Source of the DNA: an uncultured Collinsella sp.
GTDB taxonomy: Bacteria; Actinomycetota; Coriobacteriia; Coriobacteriales; Coriobacteriaceae
DNA length: 64,000 bases
NCBI GenBank assembly: GCA_900541235.1
Contig: UQIW01000011.1
Coordinates: forward strand, 22,620-86,619
Direction of reading: 5' to 3'
Part shown: in pieces, positions 8,379-16,209 of the stretch
Layout: each line of letters begins with the position of its first letter
Position numbering within the stretch: position 1 is the stretch's first letter
Translations under genes and position numbers: made by a program
Notes under the pieces: model-generated
The model's input: the letters and a program-made list of their open reading frames with translations, nothing else
Databases searched by the model: none
Told to the model about the DNA's origin: nothing

Positions 8379-9446
8379 ATGGGTAGACAATACGACGAGG
8401 CGTTGATTGGTGCCATTTCCAGTCGCTCGTTTATAACCGAGAAGAGAGGGCTCGAGGTTCAAATTCGTCCGGTTCCTGATGATGAAAGAGAGCATGTGCT
8501 TGACCCACGAATTCTCGAGGTATCCCGCAAGAAGATGCGGAATGTTAGCATGTCTCCGAGCTGGACGAGCCTTATTGGAATGCGTCATCGCCCGGATAAG
8601 CCGACATACCGCCTACTCGATGGTGAGGTTCAGCGCGATGAGATCCTCATGGAGGCGGCCGATCGCTATATAGATTTATTCGTCTGGACGCCACCAAATC
8701 ATAAGGAGGCAAGTCCGGCGCTTGTTTACCTGCACGGCGGCGCGTTTATGGCGGGGAATGTTCTGCAATTTGAACATCAGCTCGAGTTCATCGCCGAAAA
8801 GTCTGGTGCAGTGGTGGTTTATCCGGAATACCGCTTGGCGCCGGAGACGGCATTTCCGGGGCAGATCGAGGATTGCGTTCTTGCTCTTGATTATGTGCGC
8901 GAGCATGCCGCGGATCTCGGAATCGATCCTCATAAAATAATGGTCGCCGGCGACTCCGCGGGAGGAAGCCTTACTAATGCGTGTGTTCAGCTCAGGGGTG
9001 CTGGAGCTGTAGCCCATGCCTTCGAAATCTATCCTGAAGTCGACCTTGCGGGCGAACAGGGCGAGGGATATGAGGATTTTCCTGCGATAGCCGATCAGGA
9101 GGACGTTGCGCGTTTTCGCATCGACCATCTTCGCGATTCGGACGGTCCGATGGTCGAACTTTGCGCACACGGAAAAATGTCTCCTCATGACCCGTTGATT
9201 TCTGCGCTAATGCTTGAGGACTGCACTGATTTCTCCCCGGTGACTATCGTGACATCCGAATACGATCCGCTTCGTATCCCCGATGAAAAATGGGCTACAA
9301 AATTACGGTCTTCAGGAATCGATGTTGAGGTCATCGAATATGCCGGGTGTGACCATGGTTTTTTCGATCATTTTGGCGTGTACCCGCAATCGGAAGACGT
9401 GTGTTTGTTGATGGCCGAGAAGCTTAAAGAAATGGCTGCACAATAA
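8379..9446 (+). CDS. alpha/beta hydrolase, hormone-sensitive-lipase family esterase
   Basis: Probable carboxylesterase of 355 residues. It shows the oxyanion-hole motif HGG (VYLHGGAFMAGN), the nucleophile in GDSAGGS, the catalytic Asp in SEYDPLR and the His in CDHGFFDHF. There is no signal peptide, so it is likely cytoplasmic. It is transcribed divergently from the GntR gene with about 124 bases between, so the two may share regulation. Being next to a sugar PTS suggests it may deacylate an imported sugar or glycoside, but that is inference. GAGAGGGG lies upstream of the ATG. Confidence 0.87.
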   Translation: MGRQYDEALIGAISSRSFITEKRGLEVQIRPVPDDEREHVLDPRILEVSRKKMRNVSMSPSWTSLIGMRHRPDKPTYRLLDGEVQRDEILMEAADRYIDLFVWTPPNHKEASPALVYLHGGAFMAGNVLQFEHQLEFIAEKSGAVVVYPEYRLAPETAFPGQIEDCVLALDYVREHAADLGIDPHKIMVAGDSAGGSLTNACVQLRGAGAVAHAFEIYPEVDLAGEQGEGYEDFPAIADQEDVARFRIDHLRDSDGPMVELCAHGKMSPHDPLISALMLEDCTDFSPVTIVTSEYDPLRIPDEKWATKLRSSGIDVEVIEYAGCDHGFFDHFGVYPQSEDVCLLMAEKLKEMAAQ

Positions 9447-9738
9447 CGTCTCTCGGCGATAAGGGACTGAAGTCGCCTGTGTTTCTGCGTTTGTGGTTCT
9501 CGGTCTGATTATAAAAATGAGGCTTGCTCCTTGCCCGAGTGGGTGGGGAGCAGTTTGTTTTTTGTAGCGATGCGAGGCGAATGCCGCGTGCTTTAGATTG
9601 CCATTTTGCTTCGCTGTATACCACTTGACGTAATAAAAGAGGCAAGGGCGGTGCGAGGGCCAACAGTCATTCTAAGCTCGGATTCGTATCCTAAAAGGTT
9701 GTTTCTGTTGCGCGGCACAATATAGCAAAAAAGAATGA
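9447..9738. other. gene-free stretch between the esterase and the toxin-antitoxin pair
   Basis: I see no convincing gene, terminator or named repeat here. GC is low and all reading frames are short. A 79-codon minus-strand frame (9424-9663) lacks a ribosome binding site and recognisable motifs. Confidence 0.5.
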
Positions 9739-9766
9739 TAAAATGAATTCGAAAAAGAATTCATTT
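9736..9766 (+). promoter_or_regulatory. extended -10 promoter and operator palindrome of the toxin-antitoxin operon
   Basis: TGATAAAAT (9736-9744) matches an extended -10 box. It overlaps the inverted repeat AAATGAATTC/GAATTCATTT (9741-9766), which ends just before the AGGAGG ribosome binding site. Such overlap is usual where the antitoxin-toxin complex represses its own promoter. Confidence 0.6.
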
Positions 9767-9779
9767 TTAGGAGGTATGT

Positions 9780-10100
9780 ATGCCTGCCTTGCAGATGCTC
9801 GACAACCTTGTTCCAATTAGCGATTTCAGCCACGGTAAGGGCTCGGCTGCCTTTTCGAAGGTTGGGGACGACAATCCTGTTGTGGTCCTCAAACACAACA
9901 AGCCAGCATTTGTGATTGTGACACCCGATGAATACAGGGAAGCGAAGCAAGCGGAGGAGGACCTCGCCTTGTTAACGTTGGCGCTTAAGAGAGTGGCTGC
10001 GACAGGTGACGATGCGCTTGTTTCCCTGTCTGATGTTATGGAAGAGCTGGGTGTGAGCCAGGACGAACTCGATCAGATGGATGAGGTCGAGTTTGAATGA
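9780..10100 (+). CDS. Phd/YefM-family antitoxin
   Basis: 106 residues. The N-terminal half resembles Phd/YefM antitoxins: an early PISDFSHGKGSAAFSKV segment, then PVVVLKHNKPAFVIVTPDEY. The C-terminal 45 residues are acidic (ending QDELDQMDEVEFE) and would wrap and neutralise the toxin. AGGAGG is 7 bases upstream of the start. Its end overlaps the toxin start in an ATGA. It sits inside the direct-repeat-bounded block, where a toxin-antitoxin pair could stabilise the block. Confidence 0.85.
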   Translation: MPALQMLDNLVPISDFSHGKGSAAFSKVGDDNPVVVLKHNKPAFVIVTPDEYREAKQAEEDLALLTLALKRVAATGDDALVSLSDVMEELGVSQDELDQMDEVEFE

Positions 10101-10447
10101 GTGGGTACGAAGTCGCTTTCTACCCAGATGCTCTCAAGGATATTAAGCGTCTGGACGGCTCCCAACGAAAGATTGTCCTTAAGGCTATAGAAAAAATCAG
10201 AACGAACCCATTGCCGCAGAACGAGGGTGGATTTGGCAAGCCTCTTGGAAACAAGGCGGGTACGGATTTGACTGGCTTTATGAAAATCAAGCTCAGGGGA
10301 AGTGGCATTCGAATCGTGTACCGTCTCATCAGAATTAAAGAAAAAATGGCCATCGTAGTGGTAGGCGCTCGCGAAGACATGGAAGTCTACCGAACTGCTC
10401 AGAGACGAACACTCGATTTCGAGAAATGGGCGGAAGAGAATATCTAG
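10097..10447 (+). CDS. RelE/ParE-superfamily toxin
   Basis: 116 residues, basic. It begins YEVAFYPDALKDIKRLDGSQ and has the RelE-type core LRGSGIRIVYRLI with IVVVGAREDMEVYRTA near the C-terminus. Members of this family cut mRNA at the ribosome or act on gyrase; which one applies here cannot be told. It is translationally coupled to the antitoxin by a 4-base overlap and followed by a strong terminator. Confidence 0.87.
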   Translation: MSGYEVAFYPDALKDIKRLDGSQRKIVLKAIEKIRTNPLPQNEGGFGKPLGNKAGTDLTGFMKIKLRGSGIRIVYRLIRIKEKMAIVVVGAREDMEVYRTAQRRTLDFEKWAEENI

Positions 10448-10482
10448 CTTTAACGATGAACGACGAGTGAGCGTTGGTAGGG

Positions 10483-10513
10483 CCCTGACGAATTAGATTC
10501 GTCAGGGTTTTTT
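10483..10513 (+). terminator. rho-independent terminator after the toxin gene
   Basis: Perfect 10-bp stem CCCTGACGAA/TTCGTCAGGG with a 5-base loop, followed by six T residues. Confidence 0.9.
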
Positions 10514-10526
10514 CTGGACCAATTGC

Positions 10527-10604
10527 CTTTCAGCCTCCGTTAACCTTTCTTTCCAATTCATCAGCCAACGTACGTCATGGCAATCCCCGGTAGGTCGCAG
10601 GGTG
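10527..10604 (+). repeat. dispersed repeat R2, right boundary of the low-GC block
   Basis: Direct copy of the repeat at 5061-5139, same orientation. It keeps the cagccaacgtacgtcatgg core and the ccggtaggtcgcagggtg end. The gap 10448-10767 is filled by the terminator, this repeat, hairpin H3 and the purE promoter. Confidence 0.85.
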
Positions 10605-10672
10605 GCGGCTGAGCCTTTCCCTCGGGAAACTTCGCGAAGCCCAGTTCCCGAGGGAAAGGCTCAGCCGCCACC
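10601..10672. repeat. 28-bp perfect hairpin H3
   Basis: Arms 10601-10628 and 10645-10672 are perfectly complementary over 28 bases. The top contains aaacttcgcgaagcccagtt (10627-10646), the exact reverse complement of the H1 core at 4885-4904. No T run follows. Confidence 0.85.
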
Positions 10673-10696
10673 ACAAAGACCGCAGGGACGGGAGCG

Positions 10697-10702
10697 GCTA
10701 TA
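10697..10702 (+). promoter_or_regulatory. candidate -10 box of purE
   Basis: TATACT lies about 65 bases upstream of purE and just after hairpin H3. No good -35 box is visible, so this is tentative. Confidence 0.35.
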
Positions 10703-10767
10703 CTACTCTCAGTAGTTAAGGGTCGCGGATCCGCCGCGTCACCGCTCTCAACAGGAGGTCTTTGTTT

Positions 10768-11232
10768 ATGGCAGATCAAAAGCCGGTTGTCGGGATCATC
10801 ATGGGTTCCAAGTCCGATCTGGGCGTTATGGAAGGCTGCACCGCCGAGCTCGAGGCGCTGGGCGTGCCCTATGAGCTCGTCATTGCGAGCGCACACCGCA
10901 CGCCGGCGAAGGTCCACGAGTGGGCTTCGACTGCTGCCGATCGCGGTATCAAAGTGATTATCGCCGCCGCCGGCAAGGCCGCTCACCTGGGTGGTGTCGT
11001 GGCTGCCTTTACGCCGCTGCCGGTCATCGGCGTGCCTATGAAGACGAGTGACCTGGGCGGTATGGATTCGCTGCTGTCGATGGTGCAGATGCCTTCGGGT
11101 GTGCCTGTGGCCTGCGTTGCCATCAACGGCGCCAAGAACGCCGCCATCTACGCCACGCAGATTCTAGGCGCTTGCGACCCCGAGTACCGCAAGGTTATCG
11201 AGAAGATGAAGCAGGAGATGGCCGACGCCTAG
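10768..11232 (+). CDS. purE: N5-carboxyaminoimidazole ribonucleotide mutase
   Basis: Converts N5-CAIR to CAIR in de novo purine synthesis. 154 residues, normal for class I PurE. Motifs GSKSD, SAHRTP, AAGKAAHLGG and PVIGVP are all present. Start 10768 is preferred because AGGAGG (10753-10758) is 9 bases upstream; a TTG at 10762 would be too close. No purK follows, unlike many bacteria; the next gene is a sortase. Confidence 0.96.
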   Translation: MADQKPVVGIIMGSKSDLGVMEGCTAELEALGVPYELVIASAHRTPAKVHEWASTAADRGIKVIIAAAGKAAHLGGVVAAFTPLPVIGVPMKTSDLGGMDSLLSMVQMPSGVPVACVAINGAKNAAIYATQILGACDPEYRKVIEKMKQEMADA

Positions 11233-11267
11233 GCGTTCCGCCGTTTCACCGCAGTATAAGGAGAGCC

Positions 11268-12266
11268 ATGTCCGACTATCAGGGAAAACGATTCAAGGCT
11301 TCTCAGATTCCCGATCCGTCGAAGCCGGGTGCTGCCCATGCGGCACAGCAGGGTCGGACATCCTCTCCTCAGCAGCCGCGCGCGCCGCGCCCCGTGACGC
11401 CGGCGACGCATCGTCGACAGGACGCGCCAGCCGCATATCGACCTTCATCTTATAGCAACGCTAAGAAGCCGCCCCGGTCTTCATCGCATGCCGCGCCGTC
11501 GGATTACACCGAGCCGCCGCGCAAAAAGCGCCGCTCCATTATTCCCATTCTGCTCATCATCATCGGCATCGGTCTGATTGTCGCCGCCGCCGCTATCTTT
11601 ATTAATGCTCAGATTGGCTATAAGCAGGCGAGCGAGTCGTATCAGAAAATCGAGAAGCAATATGTAAGCGATAAGGACGCCAGCGGCGTGCCGATTATCG
11701 ACTTCAATGCGCTTGCCCAGACAAACCCCGAGATTGTGGGTTGGATTTACGCGCCGGGAACCAACATCAACTATCCCGTGGTGCAGTCCAATAACAACTC
11801 CAAATACCTCAACACGCTGTTTGACGGTACGTCCAATGCATCGGGTGCGATTTTCTTGGACAGTGACGATACCGCGCCGGGAATGGTTGACCAGCAGACC
11901 ACGATCTACGGCCACCACATGAACGACGGATCGATGTTCAATGTGATCTCGGATACGACCGATCAGGCGACGTTCGACAGCATAGAGTACGTGTATTACA
12001 TCACGCGCGACGCCACCTATAAACTGCGACCACTGGCGACCAAAGTTGTCGAGGACACGTATGCCAAGGCGCGCACGCCCAATTTTGAGGGCGACGACGG
12101 GCTCAAGAACTACCTGTCCGAGATGCTCGACGGTGCCTCTGCCGTGGCGAGCGATGCCATCGATCGTGCCGCTTCGGCAACCAAGGTGGCAACGCTTGTG
12201 ACCTGTCGTTCGTTATCGCTGAGCAACACGCGTGCCGTCATGGTGCTCACGCCGGTCGAGGAATAA
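11268..12266 (+). CDS. class B sortase
   Basis: Membrane transpeptidase of 332 residues. The first 85 residues are Pro/Ser/Arg-rich and cytoplasmic. One membrane helix follows (IPILLIIIGIGLIVAAAAIF, about 88-107). The extracellular catalytic domain has its His in IYGHHM, the nucleophile Cys in TLVTCRS, and the essential Arg in NTRAVMVL. The start has AAGGAGA upstream. No substrate gene is adjacent. The LATTG-type surface protein at 26303-28273 may belong to a different sortase class. Confidence 0.9.
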   Translation: MSDYQGKRFKASQIPDPSKPGAAHAAQQGRTSSPQQPRAPRPVTPATHRRQDAPAAYRPSSYSNAKKPPRSSSHAAPSDYTEPPRKKRRSIIPILLIIIGIGLIVAAAAIFINAQIGYKQASESYQKIEKQYVSDKDASGVPIIDFNALAQTNPEIVGWIYAPGTNINYPVVQSNNNSKYLNTLFDGTSNASGAIFLDSDDTAPGMVDQQTTIYGHHMNDGSMFNVISDTTDQATFDSIEYVYYITRDATYKLRPLATKVVEDTYAKARTPNFEGDDGLKNYLSEMLDGASAVASDAIDRAASATKVATLVTCRSLSLSNTRAVMVLTPVEE

Positions 12267-12330
12267 GTTGTTCGAGAGTAGCTAAAAAAGCCCCGTTCCA
12301 AATTGGCTACTCGATGACGGTAAGGGAGAA

Positions 12331-12750
12331 ATGATGCTTGAGAATGGCAAAACGATGCCTTCGGTTGATGCTTGGCTGCGCGAGGCCAAGGCCGATTCGT
12401 CGGCACCTGCGTGCGGTATGTATCTGACACATAACGGTGTGGTGCGCGCGACGCCCAAGTCCGAGGTCCGCGGGATCGAAACCGATGGCGTAGCTCCCGG
12501 GCGCAGGGTGGGCGGCATGGTGTTCGGCTTCGATGCTCAGAAAGTGCAGGCTGCTATCGAGGCCACGCGCGCGATGCCGGGTATCGGCTATGTGCGCGTG
12601 TGGCTGGCAAGCGGCGAGCTTGCCGTAGGTGACGACATCATGCTCGTGCTCATTGGCGGAGACATTCGCCCGCATGTGGTCGATGCGCTGCAGTCGCTCG
12701 TCGGCACCATCAAGAACGAGTGCGTGAGCGAGGTCGAGCGCGAGGCGTAA
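12331..12750 (+). CDS. MoaE-like protein (molybdopterin synthase large subunit fold)
   Basis: 139 residues. The middle (THNGVVR at about 31, VWLASGELAVGDDIMLVLIGGDIRPHV at about 90-116) matches the MoaE fold, the subunit that adds sulfur to precursor Z for molybdenum cofactor. The C-terminus departs from the family: where MoaE normally has a Lys-rich catalytic segment (IWKKE type), this one reads TIKNECVSEVEREA. Enzyme activity is therefore doubtful. AAGGGAGA lies upstream. No other moa, moe or mob gene is in the window. Confidence 0.65.
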   Translation: MMLENGKTMPSVDAWLREAKADSSAPACGMYLTHNGVVRATPKSEVRGIETDGVAPGRRVGGMVFGFDAQKVQAAIEATRAMPGIGYVRVWLASGELAVGDDIMLVLIGGDIRPHVVDALQSLVGTIKNECVSEVEREA

Positions 12751-12783
12751 GGCCTCGTCGGCAATCCGAGTCTGTCTATAGCG

Positions 12784-12824
12784 AAAGCCCGCCGGCAGTT
12801 CATGTAGATCTGCCAGCGGGCTTT
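12784..12824. terminator. bidirectional terminator between the MoaE-like gene and the CmpB-like gene
   Basis: Stem AAAGCCCGC/GCGGGCTTT extended by CGGCAG/CTGCCA, placed between convergent genes. Confidence 0.75.
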
Positions 12825-12856
12825 GATGTGTTGGAGCTATTTTGCTCTGGCGTTTG

Positions 12857-14086
12857 CTACACGCGTGTGGCGTCCTTGGGGCTCATGGTCATACTCTGAA
12901 AACGGTTCTCCATATATTCGTTATCGAAATGCTTGTCATAGAACTGTGCGACGGGAATATTTCGAACGGTTCCGTTGACGCGCTGATACCAATAGTCGAG
13001 CGATTGCAACGTCATGACGCCGTCGATCAACATGACGGCGGTCAGGATGACGGTAGCAGAGTAGCGGCGTTTCCATGGAATCATATTGATGAGCTTAAGC
13101 AGGCGCGGCAGCAAGACCTTGATCCAGATGAGGCCACCCAGGCCCCACATGCAGGCAAACGGCGTGCATGTGCGTCCCCCGGTCAATACCGCGATGGGAT
13201 CGGGCATGCCGAATAGCCTAATGTGTGAATAGCTCCACGACACCACGCCAAATGAGGTCTGCATAAACCAGCCTACAAACACCTCGAAAGCGCCGCCGAT
13301 CAGGGCACTTACCAGGAAAATGATCAGAGGATTCTTTTTATAGAAGCGGTTGAGCGCCATGGTCATGAGCACCGCGCCAAATCCGTAGATGGGGCTAAAG
13401 GGGCCAAATAGCATACCGGCACGGTCCTGATAGACGCCGGGATCGACGACGACCATATGCCAGACTTCCTCGAGAATGAGACCTAACACGCTGCAGACGA
13501 AGAATACCCAGAACAGGTTGAAGTAGTTGAGCTTGATGTAGCCCTCGCCGGTTTCGTCGCGGCCGAGCATCCCCTCGGCGGCGGCATCGCGGTCGAGCAT
13601 CTCTTGCAGACGGCGCTGCAGTTCGCGCTCCTGGCGTAGCGTGGGGTCGACGGTGGCCGACAGCGCAATGAGGATGACAAGCTGGACGGCGGGGCGCAGC
13701 AGGAAGGGTCCGATGCCCTGGAGCATCACGTCAACTAAAAGCTCCACGACGGTAAATGCGATGAGGACGTAAGACAGGCGGGCGGCATTGCGCCGCTGGT
13801 CCTTGATGAGGTCCAGGCCAAAGACGATCAAGATGATCGCGCTTGCCGCCGAGAGCATAATGCCGGCGACGATAAGGCCAACCGCGACCAGGGTGTTATC
13901 ACCGAGCTTAGCGGCGACGTTGCCGTTAATGAGTGCGGTGATGACCTGCCACATAAAGACGGCGACTGACGGGAGCGTGCCCACGCCAGATAGGGTGCAC
14001 AGGACTGCGTAGACCTTGATGATAAGGGGGATCTTCTTGGCCTCCGTGGTGCTGGGGACACTGGGGTCGAGTTGATTTCGATCCAT
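12857..14086 (-). CDS. multi-spanning membrane protein, putative ABC transporter permease (CmpB-like)
   Basis: 409 residues. Four to five hydrophobic segments lie in residues 20-150. A charged stretch (EREL...MLDRDAAAEGMLGRDETGEG) comes next, then a second membrane half with FGPFSPIYGFGAVLMTMAL, LIGGAFEVFVGWFMQTSFG and WSYSHIRLFG. The second half resembles the putative ABC-transporter type IV family. No ATPase lies next to it and no substrate can be assigned. The gene is monocistronic and convergent with the MoaE-like gene. Confidence 0.65.
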   Translation of the reverse strand: MDRNQLDPSVPSTTEAKKIPLIIKVYAVLCTLSGVGTLPSVAVFMWQVITALINGNVAAKLGDNTLVAVGLIVAGIMLSAASAIILIVFGLDLIKDQRRNAARLSYVLIAFTVVELLVDVMLQGIGPFLLRPAVQLVILIALSATVDPTLRQERELQRRLQEMLDRDAAAEGMLGRDETGEGYIKLNYFNLFWVFFVCSVLGLILEEVWHMVVVDPGVYQDRAGMLFGPFSPIYGFGAVLMTMALNRFYKKNPLIIFLVSALIGGAFEVFVGWFMQTSFGVVSWSYSHIRLFGMPDPIAVLTGGRTCTPFACMWGLGGLIWIKVLLPRLLKLINMIPWKRRYSATVILTAVMLIDGVMTLQSLDYWYQRVNGTVRNIPVAQFYDKHFDNEYMENRFQSMTMSPKDATRV

Positions 14087-14335
14087 ACGCTACCTTTCTC
14101 GTCTTGTAGTAGCCTACAAGGATACGCCGACGACCAGCTAAAAGACAGGACGAACGTCCCAATTGCAACAATGTAGCCCCTAGCGCGGGCGAGACACGGC
14201 GCACGGGAAGTCTTCGAGGCCGTTGCCCCTGAGAGTGGACTACCCAATAAAATGTTTGGTCGCAAAACGGATAATAAGCTCGGTGGGCTTTTAAAAAGCG
14301 CTGCTCATGCGCTGGGGAGCGCGTCGCGCCGTGCG

Positions 14336-14341
14336 TATAAT
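14336..14341 (+). promoter_or_regulatory. -10 box of the purF promoter
   Basis: A perfect TATAAT sits 42 bases upstream of the purF start. A -35 match is weak. Confidence 0.55.
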
Positions 14342-14382
14342 AAGGCGGGTAACGCCAAAATACGAGGCTCTGAGGGGATGCC

Positions 14383-16053
14383 ATGTCTCAAGAAACCATC
14401 CGCGCGGCCGAGCATGCCGCGGGACAGGTGAACGCCATGTCGACGTATGATCCGGACTCCGACCAGCTGCATGAGGAATGCGGCATTTTTGGTGTGTGGG
14501 CGCCCGATCGCGACGTGGCTCGACTGACGTACTTTGGCCTGCGTGCACTGCAGCACCGTGGCCAAGAATCGGCGGGAATCGCTGTTGGTGACGGCGGTAC
14601 GGTTATGGTCCGCAAGGATCTGGGCCTGCTCGACCGTGTGTTCTCCAATGCCGATTTGTCGACGCTCTCCGGTCAGCTGGCCGTGGGTCATGTGCGCTAC
14701 GGCACCGCCGGCGCCAAGAGCTGGGAAGCCTCTCAGCCGCACCTCTCTACCATCAATAGCGTCATTATCGCGCTCGCGCACAACGGCACCCTCGTCAACA
14801 CCGACGAGCTGCGTCGCCAGCTGATCGAGCTGGGCGTACCGTTCCTCTCCAACTCGGATTCCGAGGTCGCGACCAAACTCATCGGCTACTTTACTCAGCG
14901 TACTGGCCATCTGCGCGAGGGCATTCGCAAGACCATGGAGCTCGTGCGCGGCGGCTACGCCATGACGCTCATCAACGAGCAGGCGCTCTACGCATTCCGC
15001 GATCCGCACGGCATTCGCCCGCTCGTGCTGGGCAAGCTGGTGGATGAGGGCCTGGACCAGGCCGATGCCGCATCCGTTTCGCAGCTGCCGTCGCAGGACG
15101 GCGCCGCGACGGTCGACGCCACCACCCATGTCACGCGCGCCGGCGGCTGGGTCGTTGCCTCCGAGACCTGCGCGCTCGATATCGTGGGCGCCGAGTACGT
15201 CCGCGACGTCCGTCCCGGTGAGATTTTGCGCATCAGCGCCGAGGGCCTTGTGTCCGAGCAGGGCGTGCCTGCCGCCGAAGAGCCTGCTAACTGCATTTTT
15301 GAGCAGGTCTACTTTGCTCGCCCCGATTCCATCATGAACGGCAAGAGCGTCTACGCCTGCCGTTATGACATGGGTCGTCAGCTGGCACATGAGGAGCCCG
15401 TCGAGGCCGACCTGGTCATCGGCGTGCCCGACTCCGGCCTGCCGCCCGCGGAGGGGTATTCGCACGAGAGCGGTATTCCCTTTGGCGAGGGCCTCATCAA
15501 GAATCGCTATGTGGGCCGTACGTTTATCGAGCCTACGCAGGAGCTGCGTGCCATGGGCGTGCGTATGAAGCTCAACCCACTGCGCGACAACATCGAGGGC
15601 AAGCGCCTGGTCGTCATTGACGACTCCATCGTCCGCGGCACCACCATGGTGCAGCTCGTCAAGATGCTGCGCAACGCCGGCGCCAAGGAGATTCACATCC
15701 GCATCAACTCGCCCGAGGTCATCTGGCCGTGCTTCTACGGTATCGATACCGACGTGCAGTCGCAGCTTATCAGCGCCAACAAGACGGTCGATGAGATCTG
15801 CGAGTATATCGGCGCCGATTCGCTGGCCTTCCTTTCGGTCGAGGGCCTGCTGAAGGTCATGCCCAAGGGCGGTTACTGCGATGCGTGCTTTACCGGCCGC
15901 TACCCCGTGGCGATTCCCGAGAGCTTTGGCCGCGACAAGTTTATGGAGGGCTTTAAGCCCCGCAACCTGGATAAGCCGCTGCACTTTGACGACGACGCCG
16001 TGGTCGAGAAATACGACGACCGCAGCTGGGAAGAGAAGCACGGCGAGGCCTAA
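14383..16053 (+). CDS. purF: amidophosphoribosyltransferase
   Basis: First committed step of purine synthesis: PRPP and glutamine give phosphoribosylamine. The N-terminal nucleophile is Cys33 in HEECGIFGVW, so a leader of 32 residues must be removed; a start at 14437 would give 14. The PRPP loop is VVIDDSIVRGTT. Four cysteines typical of the Bacillus-type [4Fe-4S] enzyme are present: one in ANCIFEQ, one in WPCFYG and two in YCDACFTG. The protein has 556 residues, longer than the usual 470-500. Part of the excess is an insertion of about 35 residues near 220-255. GAGGGG lies upstream of 14383. Confidence 0.95.
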   Translation: MSQETIRAAEHAAGQVNAMSTYDPDSDQLHEECGIFGVWAPDRDVARLTYFGLRALQHRGQESAGIAVGDGGTVMVRKDLGLLDRVFSNADLSTLSGQLAVGHVRYGTAGAKSWEASQPHLSTINSVIIALAHNGTLVNTDELRRQLIELGVPFLSNSDSEVATKLIGYFTQRTGHLREGIRKTMELVRGGYAMTLINEQALYAFRDPHGIRPLVLGKLVDEGLDQADAASVSQLPSQDGAATVDATTHVTRAGGWVVASETCALDIVGAEYVRDVRPGEILRISAEGLVSEQGVPAAEEPANCIFEQVYFARPDSIMNGKSVYACRYDMGRQLAHEEPVEADLVIGVPDSGLPPAEGYSHESGIPFGEGLIKNRYVGRTFIEPTQELRAMGVRMKLNPLRDNIEGKRLVVIDDSIVRGTTMVQLVKMLRNAGAKEIHIRINSPEVIWPCFYGIDTDVQSQLISANKTVDEICEYIGADSLAFLSVEGLLKVMPKGGYCDACFTGRYPVAIPESFGRDKFMEGFKPRNLDKPLHFDDDAVVEKYDDRSWEEKHGEA

Positions 16054-16098
16054 AACCTGCCATGTAGGGACAGGTTCATTTTGGTAGGTTTTACCTGC
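16052..16098 (+). repeat. 47-bp element at the purF stop codon
   Basis: Begins with the last two bases of the purF stop codon. Its reverse complement recurs with few changes at 31237-31283, where it overlaps the pth stop codon. It contains an imperfect hairpin AAAACCTGCCA/TGGTAGGTTTT. Confidence 0.75.
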
Positions 16099-16209
16099 TG
16101 TTTTGTTGATATGACGGCGCGTGCTGTTATGGCGCGCGCCGAAATGAACGCAACTATGAGCACCGTTTGGCGCCCGCGCGGCGGACGGTAGTGGGAGAGG
16201 AAGGCTCAG

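Noticed and set aside
9424..9663. A 79-codon minus-strand gene after the esterase
   Set aside because: No ribosome binding site, no motif, and it overlaps the end of the esterase gene.
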